This document shows, one piece after another, positions 62,792 to 64,000 of a stretch of 64,000 nt of DNA. The position numbers and the translations under genes were made by a program. The first letter of the stretch is position 1. Each line of letters begins with the position of its first letter. A model generated the notes under the pieces. That model was not told the DNA's origin, did no database searches, and was given only the letters and a program-made list of their open reading frames with translations. The stretch covers positions 1 through 64,000 of the forward strand of contig NZ_BAWN01000024.1 of NCBI RefSeq assembly GCF_000696225.1, given 5' to 3'. Origin of the DNA: Serpentinimonas barnesii (GTDB lineage Bacteria; Pseudomonadota; Gammaproteobacteria; Burkholderiales; Burkholderiaceae_C).

Positions 62792-64000
62792 TCAGAACCC
62801 GCCTTGGGCCCGAAGTTCCGCTTGTGTGGCATCCAGCGCGCGCACGATCAGGCCGATCAGCTCGTCGATCTGCGCCCGTGTGATGATGAGCGGCGGGGCG
62901 ATGATCATGCGGTCGCCCACGGCCCGCATCACCAAGCCGCCCCCAAAACAGTGCGCGCGGCACCGCATGCCCACCGCTTGCTCCTCGGGGAAGGGCAGAC
63001 CTTGCGCCTTGTCGCGCTGCAAGGTGAGGGCGGCCACGAGGCCGCAGCTCTCGGCGCGGCCCACCAGCGGGTGCGCTTCGAGCGTGGCCAAGCGCTCGGC
63101 CAGGTAGGGGCCGGTGTCGTTGCGCACCCGGCCGGGCAGGTCTTCGCGTTGCAACAGGTCGAGGTTGGCCAGCGCCACCGCGCACGCCACCGGGTGCCCG
63201 CTGTAGGTGTAGCCGTGGTTGAACTCGCCGCCGCGCTCGATCAGCACCCGCGCCACGCGCTCGCCCACCAGGGTGCCACCCAGGGGCACGTAGCCGCTGC
63301 TCACGCCCTTGGCAAAGGTCACCAGATCGGGGCGCATGCCGAACTTTTCGTAAGCAAACCAGTGCCCGAGGCGGCCAAAGGCGCAGATCACTTCGTCGGA
63401 AATCAGCAAAATGCCGTAGCGCTCGACAATGCGCTGCACCTCGGGCCAGTAGCTTTCCGGGGGGATGATGACGCCGCCCGCGCCCTGCACCGGCTCGCCG
63501 ATGAAGGCGGCCACGCGCTCGGGCCCGAGTTCGAGGATTTTTTGCTCCAGCCAACGCGCTGCGCGCAGGCCAAAATCGTGCGCGCTCTCGCCCGGCAGCC
63601 CGTGCTGGGCGAAATGCGGCTGCTCGATGTGTACGATGCCGGGGATGGGCAAATCGCCCTGGGCGTGCATGGCGCCCATGCCGCTGAGCGAGGCCGCCGC
63701 CACCGTGGAGCCGTGGTAGGCGTTGTGGCGGCTGATCACGGTCTTGCGCTGCGGCTGGCCGAGCAAATCCCAGTAGCGGCGCACCAAGCGCAGGTTGGTG
63801 TCGTTGGCCTCGGAGCCGGAGCTGGCGTAAAACACGTGCTCGAAGCGCCGCCCATCGACCGGCGGGGCCAGCTCGGCCAAGCGCGCCGCCAGCCGCACCG
63901 CCGGCTCGTGCGTGGTCTGGAAAAAGCTGTTGTAGTAGGGCAGCTTGAGCATCTGGGCGTGCGCGGCGTCGGCCAGTTCGCGCCGCCCGTAGCCCACGTT
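62792..64000 (-). CDS. spuC: Class III aminotransferase, putrescine/polyamine type (SpuC-like), truncated by the window
   Basis: The last 402 codons; the N-terminus lies beyond position 64000. The PLP site motif includes PDLVTFAKGVSSGYVPLGGT, with the lysine in AKG. FEHVFYASSGSEANDTNLRL, SRHNAYHGSTVAAASLSG and LLISDEVICAFGRLG are all present. These match SpuC-type enzymes that transaminate putrescine with pyruvate. It is the first visible gene of spuC-potFGHI-puuC on the minus strand. Omega-aminotransferases for beta-alanine are close relatives, but the operon supports putrescine. Confidence 0.88.
   Translation of the reverse strand, partial: NVGYGRRELADAAHAQMLKLPYYNSFFQTTHEPAVRLAARLAELAPPVDGRRFEHVFYASSGSEANDTNLRLVRRYWDLLGQPQRKTVISRHNAYHGSTVAAASLSGMGAMHAQGDLPIPGIVHIEQPHFAQHGLPGESAHDFGLRAARWLEQKILELGPERVAAFIGEPVQGAGGVIIPPESYWPEVQRIVERYGILLISDEVICAFGRLGHWFAYEKFGMRPDLVTFAKGVSSGYVPLGGTLVGERVARVLIERGGEFNHGYTYSGHPVACAVALANLDLLQREDLPGRVRNDTGPYLAERLATLEAHPLVGRAESCGLVAALTLQRDKAQGLPFPEEQAVGMRCRAHCFGGGLVMRAVGDRMIIAPPLIITRAQIDELIGLIVRALDATQAELRAQGGF

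Overview
The window is a dense, high-GC, single-chromosome-style stretch with about 57 protein genes and no rRNA, tRNA, CRISPR array or insertion sequence that I can see. Gene content and order point to a betaproteobacterium of the Burkholderiales, most like the Comamonadaceae. The evidence is the mnmG-rsmG-parA-parB block, argS-SPOR-dsbA followed by lptA-lptB-rpoN, GTP-type PEP carboxykinase, flhDC, and the spuC-potFGHI-puuC polyamine operon. The family assignment is an inference from gene families, not a database match.

Layout. 1-3.6 kb: end of glycolate oxidase glcE, which carries a ten-copy hexanucleotide repeat, then glcF, alanine racemase and a TSUP exporter. 3.6-13.7 kb: a chemoreceptor with a c-type heme motif, a GMC oxidoreductase, a DUF2007-like protein, a candidate small RNA, an orphan flagellar-rod-like protein, an HDOD protein, a flavin reductase, DadA, a phosphoesterase and a permease. 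13.7-22.7 kb: pckG, recQ, a rhodanese, hemB, a degenerate two-component-like protein and malate synthase G, all on the minus strand except the two-component-like gene. 22.8-27.1 kb: a LysR regulator, a flavocytochrome-c-type sulfide dehydrogenase flavoprotein, and the divergent argO/argP pair. 27.2-34.7 kb: argS, SPOR protein, dsbA, lptA, lptB, rpoN and a THUMP/RlmL-type methyltransferase.

34.9-43.3 kb: a zinc-ribbon protein, an NhaR-like regulator, the sulfate uptake operon sbp-sbp-cysT-cysW-cysA, flhDC and a PduO adenosyltransferase. 43.5-50.7 kb: an Aer-like chemoreceptor interrupted by one in-frame stop, an FAD-linked D-lactate dehydrogenase, a 1078-residue PAS-PAS-GGDEF-EAL protein and a membrane methyltransferase-like protein. 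50.8-55.5 kb: the chromosome segregation and origin-type block (parB, parA, rsmG, mnmG), with a perfect parS palindrome inside mnmG and a weaker one inside rsmG. 55.6-57.0 kb: a hicAB toxin-antitoxin pair and an LpxL-like acyltransferase. 57.0-64.0 kb: a putrescine import and oxidation operon running off the right edge.

How the parts fit. glcEF, malate synthase G, the D-lactate dehydrogenase and PEPCK describe growth on C2/C3 acids with gluconeogenesis. SpuC, PotFGHI and PuuC would import putrescine and convert it through 4-aminobutyraldehyde to GABA. Two chemoreceptors, flhDC and a c-di-GMP enzyme describe motility control by redox or energy state. Sulfate uptake and a sulfide-dehydrogenase-like flavoprotein indicate active sulfur metabolism. 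No intergenic gap exceeds 300 bases. The gaps with visible signals are listed; the rest show nothing I can support.
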